From: Promerops cafer
Taxonomy: Eukaryota > Chordata > Aves > Passeriformes > Nectariniidae
Reading direction: 5' to 3'
DNA length: 64,000 nucleotides
Assembly: GCA_013398275.1 (NCBI GenBank)
Contig: VZSE01014926.1
Location: 225,885 to 289,884 of the forward strand
The notes under the pieces were generated by a model. The model saw only the letters and a list, made by a program, of their open reading frames with translations, made no database searches and was not told the DNA's origin. Position 1 is the stretch's first letter; the number at the start of each line of letters is the position of its first letter. The position numbers and the translations under genes are program-made. Positions 48,290-59,700 of the stretch are shown here, in pieces.

Positions 48290-50752
48290 AAATTTTAAAA
48301 AATCATGACATAGAATGAACTTCTAGGTATCTTTATAAGGAGTCCCGTGAAGGACATTTAATATCAATAGCATAGTAATTATAGACATTTATGGTTTGTT
48401 CTGTTTTTTTTTAGTTTTTTGGGTTTTTTAAACTTTTGAGGTGATTTCTTGTCCTTTATGTACCAGAAGCTATTTCTATTTCTCTGAATTCATCATCTTT
48501 GTGCCTTGTGATTGACTTAGCTATTCCAGAAAGATATTTTCTGAAAGATAGACATCAAAAAGAGAACTCTGTATTGTCATGATAGCCTTGCAGTGCTGAC
48601 AATGACTAAGGGTGTTTCCCTTTTTGACCTTAATATTCCATTTGCCTCAGTTTTCTGTCTGTTAGATTTAGACAAAAATTTCCTTCATCACAGAGTAATT
48701 ACAAAGTAGACAGAAATACTTATGAAGAGAATATGTAGCTATTAATACAAAATCTAGTAATTTCAAAATTTCATTGGCAAAACAAGCGTTCTTCTAGAAA
48801 TTGTGATTAACTTTGTATTCTCCAGCTGAAGTATTACTGCTCACAGATTGTATTCATCTATATCATAACTCTATATAAACTTTTGTGAAAGATGGTATTC
48901 TGAAAAATATCTAAACAATTGGATTCATTAAAACAGCTTTGTGAGGGCAGCAACCAAACTTCCTGACCCTTGCAGTAATACCTTCTTTGAAAACAACCTG
49001 TTAAGTACAGGGACACATAAAGCGAGAAAACTTCATGGCAAATTTAACTGGAAAGTAATTGTTTTCTACATGGATAGAATTGTTCAGTAATCCTTTATGA
49101 AATTTCAAAGTAAATCTAACACATTCACTAAGCTAGTTCTGAATGACAGAACTTAAGTGCACTGCACATGGACAGAGCTACGGCTATCTAACACTAAACC
49201 AATGTTCGTGGAAGATGTGAAAATAATTATATGTTCTGCCTGAGCTACTAAGTGGAGAAACATTCTGTCTCAGGCTTCTGTAAAGCATGTCAATTTCCAG
49301 TTTCCATATTTCCATTTTCAGTGCACAACCTGTTTGAAAACGCAGTGATTTGAAAACAATGTCTGCTAACAAGGCATCCTGAAAACTGAGCAGATTTAAA
49401 ATTCTCCAGTGGAAAATGATTACTGGTGGAAAAAGACCATTCATTTCCTCTGAAGTTACAGCAAGGAACTGAAAAAGGGAACATTTTAATGAGTCTCTAT
49501 CTTGCTAATTGCACGCTTTATGTAGGCATTGTACCATTTGCATAGATATTTGCTCTGAGCAAGAGAAAGTTTTATGTTTAATATGATCCATACACTTTTC
49601 CATTAGGCCTCCATTCTTATGGGACAGTGCTTCATTCACTCTAAACATATCAATTTCCTTTTTAAAGGAAATTATTTTAATACCTCAAAAAAAGGTATTG
49701 TATCTTATTTGTAGAATAACCTGAAAGATATGTTTAAGAGATGTTAAGTTTAAGATACAGAGTGCTCAGTTTATCTGGGGAAAGAGTTCTTAAAAATTTT
49801 TACCTATTACAAATCAATATGGTCAGTTACAAAGGCACATCCTTCTGTCTATTTTCAGTGAAGCCACACTTTTCGTATCTGTCTAGCCAACAAGAACATA
49901 CTGTGCTGCACAGGGCTGGGGCAAACACCTTTCAACTTTCAGTTTTAGCATTATCCAAATTTTGTATTGCACACTATTTGTCTCCTTTGCTCCTAAAAAT
50001 GATTTATTTTTCATTATTTTCTATTTTATTGGTGATACAAAATACATAGTAAATTAACAATATTCCTTTTGTACATACAGTGTCAGTATTTAACTTGCTA
50101 GTCAATATCTAGCTTGTCTTATTGACCTTTCACTGGAGATTGTCACAGTTATGGCATGAATATATACATTAAAGGGATGAGAGATATTACTTAGTCTCTG
50201 AATAAGACAACAGAAGCTGACTTTGCACTGTACAGAGCAAGATGCCCAGTCTGTCTTTATTCAGAGCAGGTCTCTGAAGAGCAGGTCTCTGGCAGTACTA
50301 GCTAGAGGACTAACGTGGGTCCTTGCTAGAATATCTGCATATCTTCATTTTCCTTCTATTTTAAATTTTTGTTATAGTAAAAAAAAAGTACAAGTAAACT
50401 TTTGCTCTTCAGTTCTATAATTAATGTTACTTCTGAGTGGTAATTAATCTGAGAAATAATCTTACAGTACAGTTGGTTTATGTGGTGTTTAAAGACTATG
50501 AGAAGAGGAAAGGAAGAACCTGGATCAGAGTAAACATTCCTCATCTGTTTCTTGAATGTGAGGAGCACCTATTTCATTCCCTGGAATGTAAAATGAGTCC
50601 AATCTCTGGTAAACCCCATCTCTGGTAAGCAGTCAATAACTTGATCCAATAAGCAGTGTTTCTTCTGGCTCTTCATTGTTGTTCTGTTGTTTACTGAAGA
50701 GTAAAAATTCCACTGTTTATACTGTCTTCATATATTCAACCTTATCTACACG
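48290..50752. other. AT-rich noncoding DNA
   Basis: No gene is recognised. It contains the source-like copy (49882-50000) of a 119-bp segment that recurs inside the LTR at 51 kb, and a small 15-bp tandem repeat at about 50262-50290. Confidence 0.5.
49882..50000 (+). repeat. 119-bp segment, copy 1
   Basis: Begins TCTAGCCAACAAGAACAT and ends GCTCCTAAAAAT. It aligns without gaps to 51004-51122 in the same orientation, with 12 mismatches (about 90% identity). The flanks are unrelated. Confidence 0.95.
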
Positions 50753-51475
50753 TGTCATGCTTTAACCTTAGCCAGAAGCCAAGCCCCATGCAGACACTTT
50801 CTCACTCCTCCACCAGTGAGACAGAATCGGAGCAGTAAAAGGTAGAAAACCCATGGTTTGAGATAAAGACAGATTAATAGGGAAAGCAAAAGCTGCACAA
50901 ACAAGCCAAACAAAACAAGGAATTAATTCACTGCTTCCCATGGGCAGGAAGGTGTTCAGCCATCTCCAGGAGAGCAGGGCCACATGATGCCAGTTTTCTT
51001 ACATCTAGCCAACAAGAACATCTTATGTTGCACAGGGCTGGGGCAAATAGCTTTCTACTTTCAGTTTTAGCATTATTCAATTTTTCTATTACACACTATT
51101 TGTCTCCTGTGCTCCTAAAAATAACTTGGGAAGTCAGAAATTTCATCAGTCCAAATGTTCCCCCCCTTTCTCCTTCTTTTCCCTACTTTATATACTTAGC
51201 ATGATGTCATATAGTCTGGAAGTACTTTGGTTGGTTGTGGTCACCTGTCCAGACTGTGTCTCCTTCCCATTTCTCATGCATTCCCAGTTTCTTCATTAGT
51301 GTGGCAGTACAAAAAACCAGAAAAGGCCTTGGCTCGTTTCAGAGAAAGGCTCTGCTCAGAGAAAATAAAAATATCTCTGTTATCATTACTGTGTTCAGCA
51401 CAAACTGAAAAACATACACTCATACTGGCTAGTGTGAAGAAAATTAACTCTACTGCAACCAAAAACAGCACAACA
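50753..51475 (-). mobile_element. Solo LTR (family A) carrying a 119-bp insert
   Basis: Reversed, it follows the family A LTR order: U3 start near 51475 (TGTTGTGCTG, then 'GTTAATTTTCTTCACACTAG'), a TATA-like TATATAAAG (51184-51196), 'TTTCTGACTTCCCAAGTT', CTCCTGGAGATGGCTGAACACC-like sequence, CCATGGGAAGCAGTG and the 3' end GGTTAAAGCATGACA. Its 723 bp exceed the 601-bp family member at 26 kb by 122 bp, matching a 119-bp segment inserted between the CCCAAGT block and the GCATCATGTGGCCCTG block. No retroviral coding sequence is present. Confidence 0.8.
51004..51122 (+). repeat. 119-bp segment, copy 2, inside an LTR
   Basis: Same segment as 49882-50000, lying within the LTR at 50753-51475 and absent from the corresponding place in the LTRs at 24.2 and 26.0 kb. 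Confidence 0.93.
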
Positions 51476-52262
51476 TGAGAGCAAAAAATGAGATAATTGT
51501 GACTGTAATGTCACAACTGTATTCTCTAGGTGAACAGTTTGTTTATTTCTCTCAGTGATATTTGCAAAGTCTGAAACGTGACTTTTAAAGCTCTGTAATT
51601 TCTTGTAGAAGTCTATCAGCTTCCCTCTCCCCTCACCTTAATTTTCATTATCCCTCATAAATTGTCTTTAATTAATACTGATGTCAAACCCCACAATGTT
51701 CCTGGTAACATTCTGTACAGACAAGAAAGGAAAAGAGATAAAGAGAAGATTTCTGAATTGTAAAAAACTTTCTTGGCTAACAGTATAGCATTATAAAAAC
51801 CCACATAGTCCATGGTAGCTTAAAGGTAATGGATTTAGACCTTTGGACTACATGAGAAATTGAACAGAATAACTATTGTAGAATATATTGGCTTTTAATT
51901 GCTATGCCAATCAATAAAAACATTTTAACTTCTTGTTCAGGTGGGTTTAAAGTTGTCTCTTAATATCTTATATTGCAAGGTTACTTCTGTAAATTGATTA
52001 AAAGTATTAAAGGCCTTCATGAATAAGCAATATTTCTTTTTTCTTTTTTTGGTCTCCCAATGCAGCAGTAATTTTCTGCATGAAACAGTAATTGTTGAAA
52101 TTCAAATTATTACAGGATGATATGGGTTTATGAAGAACCTTCATTTTTAGATATTTTTATTTGTCTTAAGCTGATTCTCTGTTTGAGAATGGTGTGTCCA
52201 TTCACTGGTTTTAGCCATTTTACACTTTCTGTTTTGTTTTGAACTTATGGATTCTCTTCCTA

Positions 52263-52560
52263 TGTAGCAGGGCCCTAAGCCAAATGAATTTTTTGGCCTT
52301 GATGAGTATTTTCTTTAATTTGGTTGGCTAATATGAAATCCTGTTGGCCCCATGGAACCTTTCTGTGCACTTCCACTTGGTCTGGGATTTGCATTCTGAG
52401 CTGCAACAGGGGAATAGCCTGTCCTTCTCCTGCCTGGAACTGCTCTTTTCTCACTTGGTCTGGCAAAATGCTCATCACCCTTCAGCCTCATGGAAAGTAA
52501 CAACCGTTTTAGAGTAAGCTCCATGGCATAATGTCTTTATTAAAGAAAAAAAGAGTAAAG
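52263..52560. repeat. Possible unidentified LTR or repeat fragment
   Basis: The block starts TGTAGCAGGGCCCTAAGCC, is GC-richer than its surroundings, and ends at 'ATGTCTTTATTAAAG', which in reverse reads as a polyadenylation signal. This resembles an LTR edge, but I cannot match it to the other LTRs in the window. Short minus-strand open frames (52275-52524) carry no recognised domain. Confidence 0.3.
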
Positions 52561-53409
52561 AAAGAAACAATAAAATATAGACTTGTCACTCTCTACTACT
52601 TGCTGGGTACATTACATGGTTTGTATAAAGTTTTCATACTGAAAGCTTCCCTTCAGCCCTTGTGTGTGCATTACTCTAAAATCATGCCATAAATTATTTT
52701 ATGAGGTTTGGCATGCCACAGAATGCACCCATGCACTCCTTTGCAAGTCCTAATTAGTTGTATTTTTTCCCAGAGATTGGGAGCTACTGTACTTACTGTT
52801 CATCAACAGTAATAATGTACATGCACTATATTAAATAATATTTTCTTAAATTTATAGCCATGTAGTATAACATATTTACTTCATAGGAAGGTTTGTTTTT
52901 GTCTGACAGCTAGTGCAGTAATTAAATCCACTTGACACGAGTAAGCAGTTTATTTTCATGTTTCACTAAACAAGTTTAATAATAATTGCGTGTACTGTGC
53001 AATTTCAGAAGACTTTTATTTCCCTTGTGTATCTTTTCAACATGATATTTGTTTGAAATGGTTTACTGTGCATTATTTAAGGGCCAGTAAGCACTAAAAA
53101 TTCTTGAGTTATATAAAAAAAAAAGGTAATTCCTCTGTCAGCAATACATTTATTTGAGAACTTTCACAGTACAAAATTTTATGAATTGACATATAGTAAA
53201 CAGAGTTTGGCTCTAAGAGATTGACAGTTACTCACATACTGGTACACAATGATTTTTTTTTCCTTTTTTTTTTCCATGTGGTTGTGGGAACAATCAGTAA
53301 CATTAACCAATCTTCTTCCTAATGTTTGAATCACAATTACAATGCATTTTAATAACAAAACACCCAAAACTCCTGTATGTCTATGTTATTAGAGGAATAG
53401 AATGCATAA

Positions 53410-53610
53410 GGAAACAAACAAAAAACCAACAAAACAACAACAAAAAAACAAAAAACCCCAAACAAAAACAAAGAAAACAAAGTCAAAATCGAAACAAAAC
53501 AAATTGAAAAAAAAACCAACCAAAAAACAAGCAAACAAAAAAAAAACAAAACAAAAACCAACCAACCAACAAAACAAACACCACAAAAGAAAACCCCCAC
53601 ACATGCCACA
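53410..53610. repeat. A/C-only low-complexity tract
   Basis: A 200-bp plus-strand run of AAAC, CAACAA and CCAA units with almost no G or T, like the tract at 31.2 kb. The Lys/Gln/Asn-rich and Phe/Cys/Val-rich frames here are artefacts. Confidence 0.9.
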
Positions 53611-53926
53611 AACACCAAACCCCTACAATCTTCATTTTTGTTAGGGATTTTGTAAGTAAAAGACATGGATCTTTATGAGACTGTGTAATATTAAATTCAA
53701 AAGACTGACTGGACAATGCTTCTGAGTACTCTTTCAAATGTTACTGTCTACAAATGGAATTGAGTACTGGAACAGGTATTTCTGGTACAGAAAAATTCTT
53801 AAAATGTCTGACCTGCATTACAAAGAAAATTCAAGGTAACATGCATGGCATGTATATGAGACCTAAAATGATAGCCATGCTGAATGTTTGGGTCCTAACA
53901 GTAGTCTATTAAAATTAACATCCGTG

Positions 53927-53948
53927 TTCATGATCACTTGATCATGAA
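53927..53948. other. Near-perfect palindrome, 10-bp arms, 2-nt spacer
   Basis: TTCATGATCA, CT, TGATCATGAA. It contains two TGATCA cores. No known function. Confidence 0.9.
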
Positions 53949-55733
53949 GAAAAGACAGCACTGTCAGCTAAGCAACAAATAGCCAGGTCCAAATAGTGGC
54001 ATAAAATTAGTTAAAAATATATACATCTGTATGTTTCATGACACCTGATCAGGATATTCTAACAGGAGCTGTTTCAACATTCTGAAAATGATTAAGCCTT
54101 CTCAAATGTTTTTTTCCTGGAAGAGTGCACTGGTCTCAATCAAGACATCTGTCAGTCCTTTCTGATTAAATATTATAAAGTTTCATTTCTTATGTGAGTT
54201 TACATTGTTACTGCACACTTGAGGGCTGTTACACTTAACTTTTTTTATTTTCCTGTTCAATGACTGGTTTTTCCATAAATGTAGCTGAGTTTCACCTTTT
54301 GCGAGTAATAGCATACAGTGCAACTGATTACTGACAAAGCTAATAAATTAAAAAGAAACTTATACCTGTGGGTAATTAAATTAGACTTGATGAAAGTTGT
54401 AGAGATTAATGCATGCAATCAAACTATGTGCCTTAATCACTTCCACTGTCAGCTATAATTTATGGCAGAGCATCTTTACAACAATTCACTTTGTCTAAAC
54501 TTTAAAGGCATGCATATGCAGAAAGAAATGATATTGCAATCTGAGTTGATATCTAGTGCCTTTTGATAGATTCAACAGCAAAAAAACTTAGCCTTTTTTA
54601 CCACGATCAAGCAATACTGAAATTGTCTATTTAAGCATTCATCACCTAAATCTACACAAACAAACTTGACAAGGGTCCTGAACTAGTAGGACATCTAGAG
54701 AGATTGAAGCACAGATGTCTGGCATGAAACCTTTTAGAAATCAGACATTCAATTCACAACACTTTCTATGCAGTGCTATTTACTTACTGACTTTTCTTTC
54801 TGCAGTTTTGTTCAATCTAACTTTAAAATTAACAGTCATGATTGCTGTACACATAATTCTGCCAGAAAAATTAAAAAAAAAAAAATGTTGATGGGGGGCA
54901 TAAAAATGACAGAAAAGGAAATTCCAGTCTGCTACAGTTAAAACACCTTAATTTCAAAAAATCTTTTAACTGAGAGGGCATTTTAGACACCAACAAAGAA
55001 TGCAGTTAATTTGTTGAAATACGCATGCAGGGTTCCATAATTTTACACAAATGGATTTATACATAAATGCTGCAACTGTTTTGCTACAACTGCTGTTGAA
55101 AGAGATCAAATAATTTATCAGAATTTTTTAATATACACATTTATGAGAATGAAGTAAATAATCTGCAACATTTTTTAACTGGAAGACCAAGGAGAATAAG
55201 ATGTATCTTCACAATTTTGTGACAAAAATATTCATCACTGTAAACAGACTGATGCAGAATAGAATTTGTATACTGATGCATTTGAAAACTGAGACCTGGA
55301 CACACAAAAGTTTTGAGGCAACTGATTCACACAGTGGCTGAGACATTTGTTTCACAAATTGTGGCAAAGTAATATACCTTAAAAAAACAGATTTAAATTG
55401 CAAATTCTATTTTCATGTGGATGTTTACTGCAGGGGATGCTTAAATTCAGGATAGAAACAGGATTTTAAACACACATTTTTCTTTCCTTGAAGTTATATC
55501 CTTCACTGAATGCACTGACTTTCTTCATAGGCATGGCTTTTCTCCATTATCTCTAAAGAAAGCCTATAGACATCTGTGATCTCTGCTTCTTTGTCTTAGT
55601 ATTTCAGATTTAAAGTTATTGCATCTTTGCTGTACCAACAGGTACAACCATCTCACTGAATCTGACCCTAGATTTGTACTAAACCTTACTTAAAACTTAA
55701 AGTTTCCTATTTCAGAATTTTTGCTTAAGGAAT

Positions 55734-56739
55734 TGTGGTGGGTTGACCTTGGCTGGAGGGCAAATATCCTTTAAACTGCTCTATCATCCCCCATCCTCAG
55801 CTGGACAAGGGAGAGAAAATAAAACACAAATGTCACAATAAGGACAGGGAATGATCATTCACCAGTTACTGTCACAAGCAAAACAGACTTGACTTGCAAA
55901 AATTAATTAAATTTGTTGCCAGAATAGGGTAATTAGAAGTAAAAACAAATCTAAAAACATATTCCTCCCCTCCCCATCCCTTCTTCTCAAGCTCAACTTC
56001 ACTCTCAATTTCCCTATTCCTTTTTCTACAGTGGCACAGGGGGATAGGCAATGGAGATTTTGGTCAGTTCATTGTCCCTGGTGCTTCTTCTCCCTCACAT
56101 TCTTCCCCTTCTCCTGTGCAGGTTCTACCTATGGCAGGCATTCCATAGGTAGAATTGCTTTAGAGTCTCTTTCCACAGGATGCAGTCCTTCGGGAACAGA
56201 GTGCTTCAGTGTGAACCCCCTGCAGAGTCACAAGTCCTGCCAGCAAACCTTCTCCAGTGTGGTCCTTCCACGGGGTAACGCCTGTTCTGTTGCTCCAGCA
56301 TGGGGTTCCTCCACAGGCTGCAGGTGCATATCTGCTCCTGCATGGACCTCCATGGGTGCAGGAGGGGCATCCTTCCTCACCACGGTCTTCAGCACAGGGG
56401 AATCTTCAGCACAGCTGCAGGTGAATCTCAGCTCCAGTGCCTGGGGCACCTCTTCCCTCCTTCTGCACTTCTCTCCTTTGTGTCTGTAGAGCTTTCTCTC
56501 ACATATTCTCACCTCATTTCCAGCTGCTGCTTCACAGCAATTTTTCCCCCTTCTTAAATCATATTATTGCAGCGGTGTTGCCATCGCCACTGACAGTTTA
56601 TCCTTGGCTAGTCATGGGTCCCTCTTGGAGCCAGCCAGCATCGTCTGTGACAGACATAGTGCAAGCTTTTGGCATCTTCCCACAAAAGCCACCTCTGCAG
56701 CTCCTTGCCACCAAAACCTTGCCATGAAAATGCAATACA
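55734..56739 (-). mobile_element. LTR of an avian endogenous retrovirus (family B)
   Basis: A 1006-bp segment with plus-strand edges TGTGGTGGGTTGACC... and ...TGCAATACA, i.e. TG...CA ends. Reversed, it shows 'GGCAAGGTTTTGGTGGCAAG', repeated CTGCAG-containing GC-rich units ('ATGGAGGTCCATGCAGGAG' near 56340), and 'GAAGGGATGGGGAGGGGAG' near 55970. The expected polyadenylation hexamer AATAAA reads AACAAA (near 55911), so it is mutated. It is the inverted counterpart of 62231-63279. Open frames on both strands (56031-56489, 56228-56512) reflect its low stop density, not genes. Confidence 0.8.
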
Positions 56740-59700
56740 GCCATCAATGCAGTCTGAAAGCAGGGAGATTTGATGTTCAGTAAAAGGCTAAATGTATATT
56801 TCTTCCTTAGTCTAAACATCAGTTCTAAGCCCAAATGATCACTTCCTGGAAAGACTTCAGTATGATTTCAGCTCATTTGTAAATGCTATTAATCCATTAA
56901 CACAAAGTACAGCATAATTTGACATTTAATGTTGCAAGGATATGCTTTCCCAGAAACCTGGATGGGTCTACTTAGTTTTGATGGAACAGATTCAGTACTA
57001 GATTCAGTACTTTTAGTTGAGGGGAAAGATGATTCTTGGAGGTTCATTTGCTGAAGTAGTGTCAACTGTAAGCCATCCCTTATATCCATTTCAACTCAGC
57101 CAGAAAAATTCTGTCCTTTGGGAATTCAGACATTTTGAAAACCGGACCTCTTATCTGTTTGTTAATTTTTTTTTATACTGGAACTCAGGAATTCTTTAGT
57201 ATCTTCTTATCGTCATGACCCATTTAAACATATGTTGCATTTTATTTTTATTTGATTAAGAACTTTGGAAAGATTTTTTAATGCTATAAAAGTTATTTTA
57301 ATGTGGTCATGAGATATGAAATACACAAAAAAATAAGTGTGTAGTGTGAAATAACATGTTCAAACATTATGGATCTCTGAGATCTCAACCAATAATGCTT
57401 TATTTCACATTGTTGCTGTTAGGATACATCTCAAGGCTGTAAAATAAAATTAGATCAATTTTCCTAATACAAACCTCTGCATTTGAGTAACAATATGGCT
57501 TATACATTTATGCCCATTCATGAAATAATATTTATGTTATCCCAAAATATATTAAAGATTGCACTGTTCTCTTAATGAATTTTGTGTATGAAAAGAAATG
57601 GTCTGATTAATCACAGCATTGCAGATTTTATTTGGCAAACCCCTCTCTGACATGAATATGCAGTTGTGCACTTTGTGCTGAGTGTGGCTGCTCTTATCAC
57701 TGCTGGGACCATCTAGTATCTCAGAGCTGTCATAGCACAGAGGTTACTTGAGATAAATCACTTAACAGCAGCTGCAGGCCCTTCCAAAGTAACAGATTAG
57801 ATACAGTACATGCAGGGTAATGCAGAGTGAAGCAGACTGACTGAATATTCTGGAATCTAAATCACCACCATCCTCCTCCCCAGTTAAGGCTCAGACCTGG
57901 CAAAGTGTCATAGAAACTGGTGAAGATCATTCTTCAGTAAGGTCAATGTAGTCTGGAATAAGAATATATTGAGCCAGCATAGCAAATACAATGGCATCGT
58001 GGACATTTTTTGCTGCTGTTTTCCTTTTCTGACAGGTTAATTCTTTATCCTGCTTTCACTGTTACACCAATATAGCTGAAGACCCTTTCCTGTGCACAGT
58101 ATTGCTCTCTAGAAGGGAGTAATTGCCACAGGAGAAACCCAAACTGAATTGTGAATAAGCCTTTGATAGCTCAAGTCCAGAATACAGTTAATTTTATGCA
58201 ATGCATAATTATTTCATTGCTGGACTGAGATGAATGAAAGAAAGCTTTATTCAAATAAAATTTACAGACATTGAAGTCAAGTTTCAGCTTTACCAATGAT
58301 TTACCAAGGAAGAGTAGATCATAATACATAAGGTTTTGTTTAGAAACAGATACCTCTGCCTAACAATGGGGTACCGGCATCACTCCCTTCTTGTAAACAA
58401 AATCAAGAGAATTTGTCAGTACCCTACCTTGCAAGTCCTTTGATTCTTTTATGGGTTACAGGATGTGTTCTAGTAAGAATGCAGTATATTTGTGTGGAGG
58501 GGCGGTGAGAGAGCATCTGGGTGGTACTTAGTTGCCAGCTGGGCTTAGACCATGACAACATGTTACCGAGACATTTGGATAGATAGAAATATAGTTTGAT
58601 TTCTGTGAAATATATAGTTAAGTTTATAATTGCCAGTACATTCTCAGAAGTAGAAAGAAAACAGCAATAATTTTGTCTTGGTCACCAGTCAACACCAAAT
58701 ACCATGAGACATTTTTTATTTAACTTCTTTAAAACTTGCCTTTCACTTGCACTGAAAGAACAAACTAAATTTTTGAAACATTTTATATACCCTATTTTCA
58801 AAGGGAAATTGTTGTTTATTTACATTTGTTCTTTATTAAAATTTTCCTAATATAGAGGAGAAGGGTAAATTCTTCAATTTATAGTTCATATTCACATTGC
58901 TGTGGCTTTATTTTCCTGCATGAATCCTGGCTTAGTAAAAGACAAACCTAGAGAATTTTCATCAGAATATTCAAAAAATGTATGGATGATCACAGCTGGG
59001 TCTTGAAAAACATTCAGTTACTTTGAGAGAGTCTCCCACTCAGGAGTTGTCAAATCATGGCATTTCAAATGAACATAAAAGTAGCTCATTTGTTTACTAG
59101 ATCTTAACAGCTACGCAGTAAGATGAAGAACATTCAGAAAGCTGATTGGATCAAGAGAGGAGAATCATGGTGTACTGTAAAAAATGGCAGTTGTTTGAAA
59201 ACTCTATAAAAATATATCTGTGGTAACTTTTAGAACCAAAGGAACCTGCTACAACATGAAGCTAGTGAAAATAGCTATTTTGTTTAAGAAGAGTGACCAT
59301 GTTATCATGGTATACAGAATAGTATTTTTTTTAAATAGTGACCGCAAGCTGAGCAGGGACATACTACAAAATTCCAAAGAGAAATCAGCTGTATTAGAGA
59401 AATGTCAGATACTTTATAAAATTCACTGCTAAATTCACTGCCAGTGACTTTTTGTCATCATTAAGAAACTGAGACAGAAATAATGTTTAGTTAAATTAGG
59501 ACTGTCTAGATGACTGCTTTTCTTACATGCAGTAAATAGGTTAGCACAAAGTCTGTTTGTCAGAAATACCTATGCTCTGTCCTGTGACAGATAACTGTGT
59601 CTTTGATATGGCTGCTTAATCTGTTGGAGAGTCTTAGAATAAACAACCTTGATACAACACACTGGGGTGTTTAGGGTCTTGTGCTAGAAAAATGTCAGTG

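Larger units (their letters stand above)
51480..55733. other. AT-rich noncoding DNA
   Basis: No gene is recognised. It contains a possible repeat (52263-52560), an A/C-only tract (53410-53610), a perfect palindrome (53927-53948) and an A-run near 54870. The segment 54300-54500 has TAATTAAATTAG and ATTAATGCATGCAAT motifs and no repeat signature, and could be a conserved noncoding element. Confidence 0.45.

Noticed and set aside
56031..56512. Open frames of 94-152 codons on both strands
   Set aside because: They fall inside a family B LTR, which is GC-rich and noncoding. Similar frames occur in the sister LTR at 62.4-62.9 kb.
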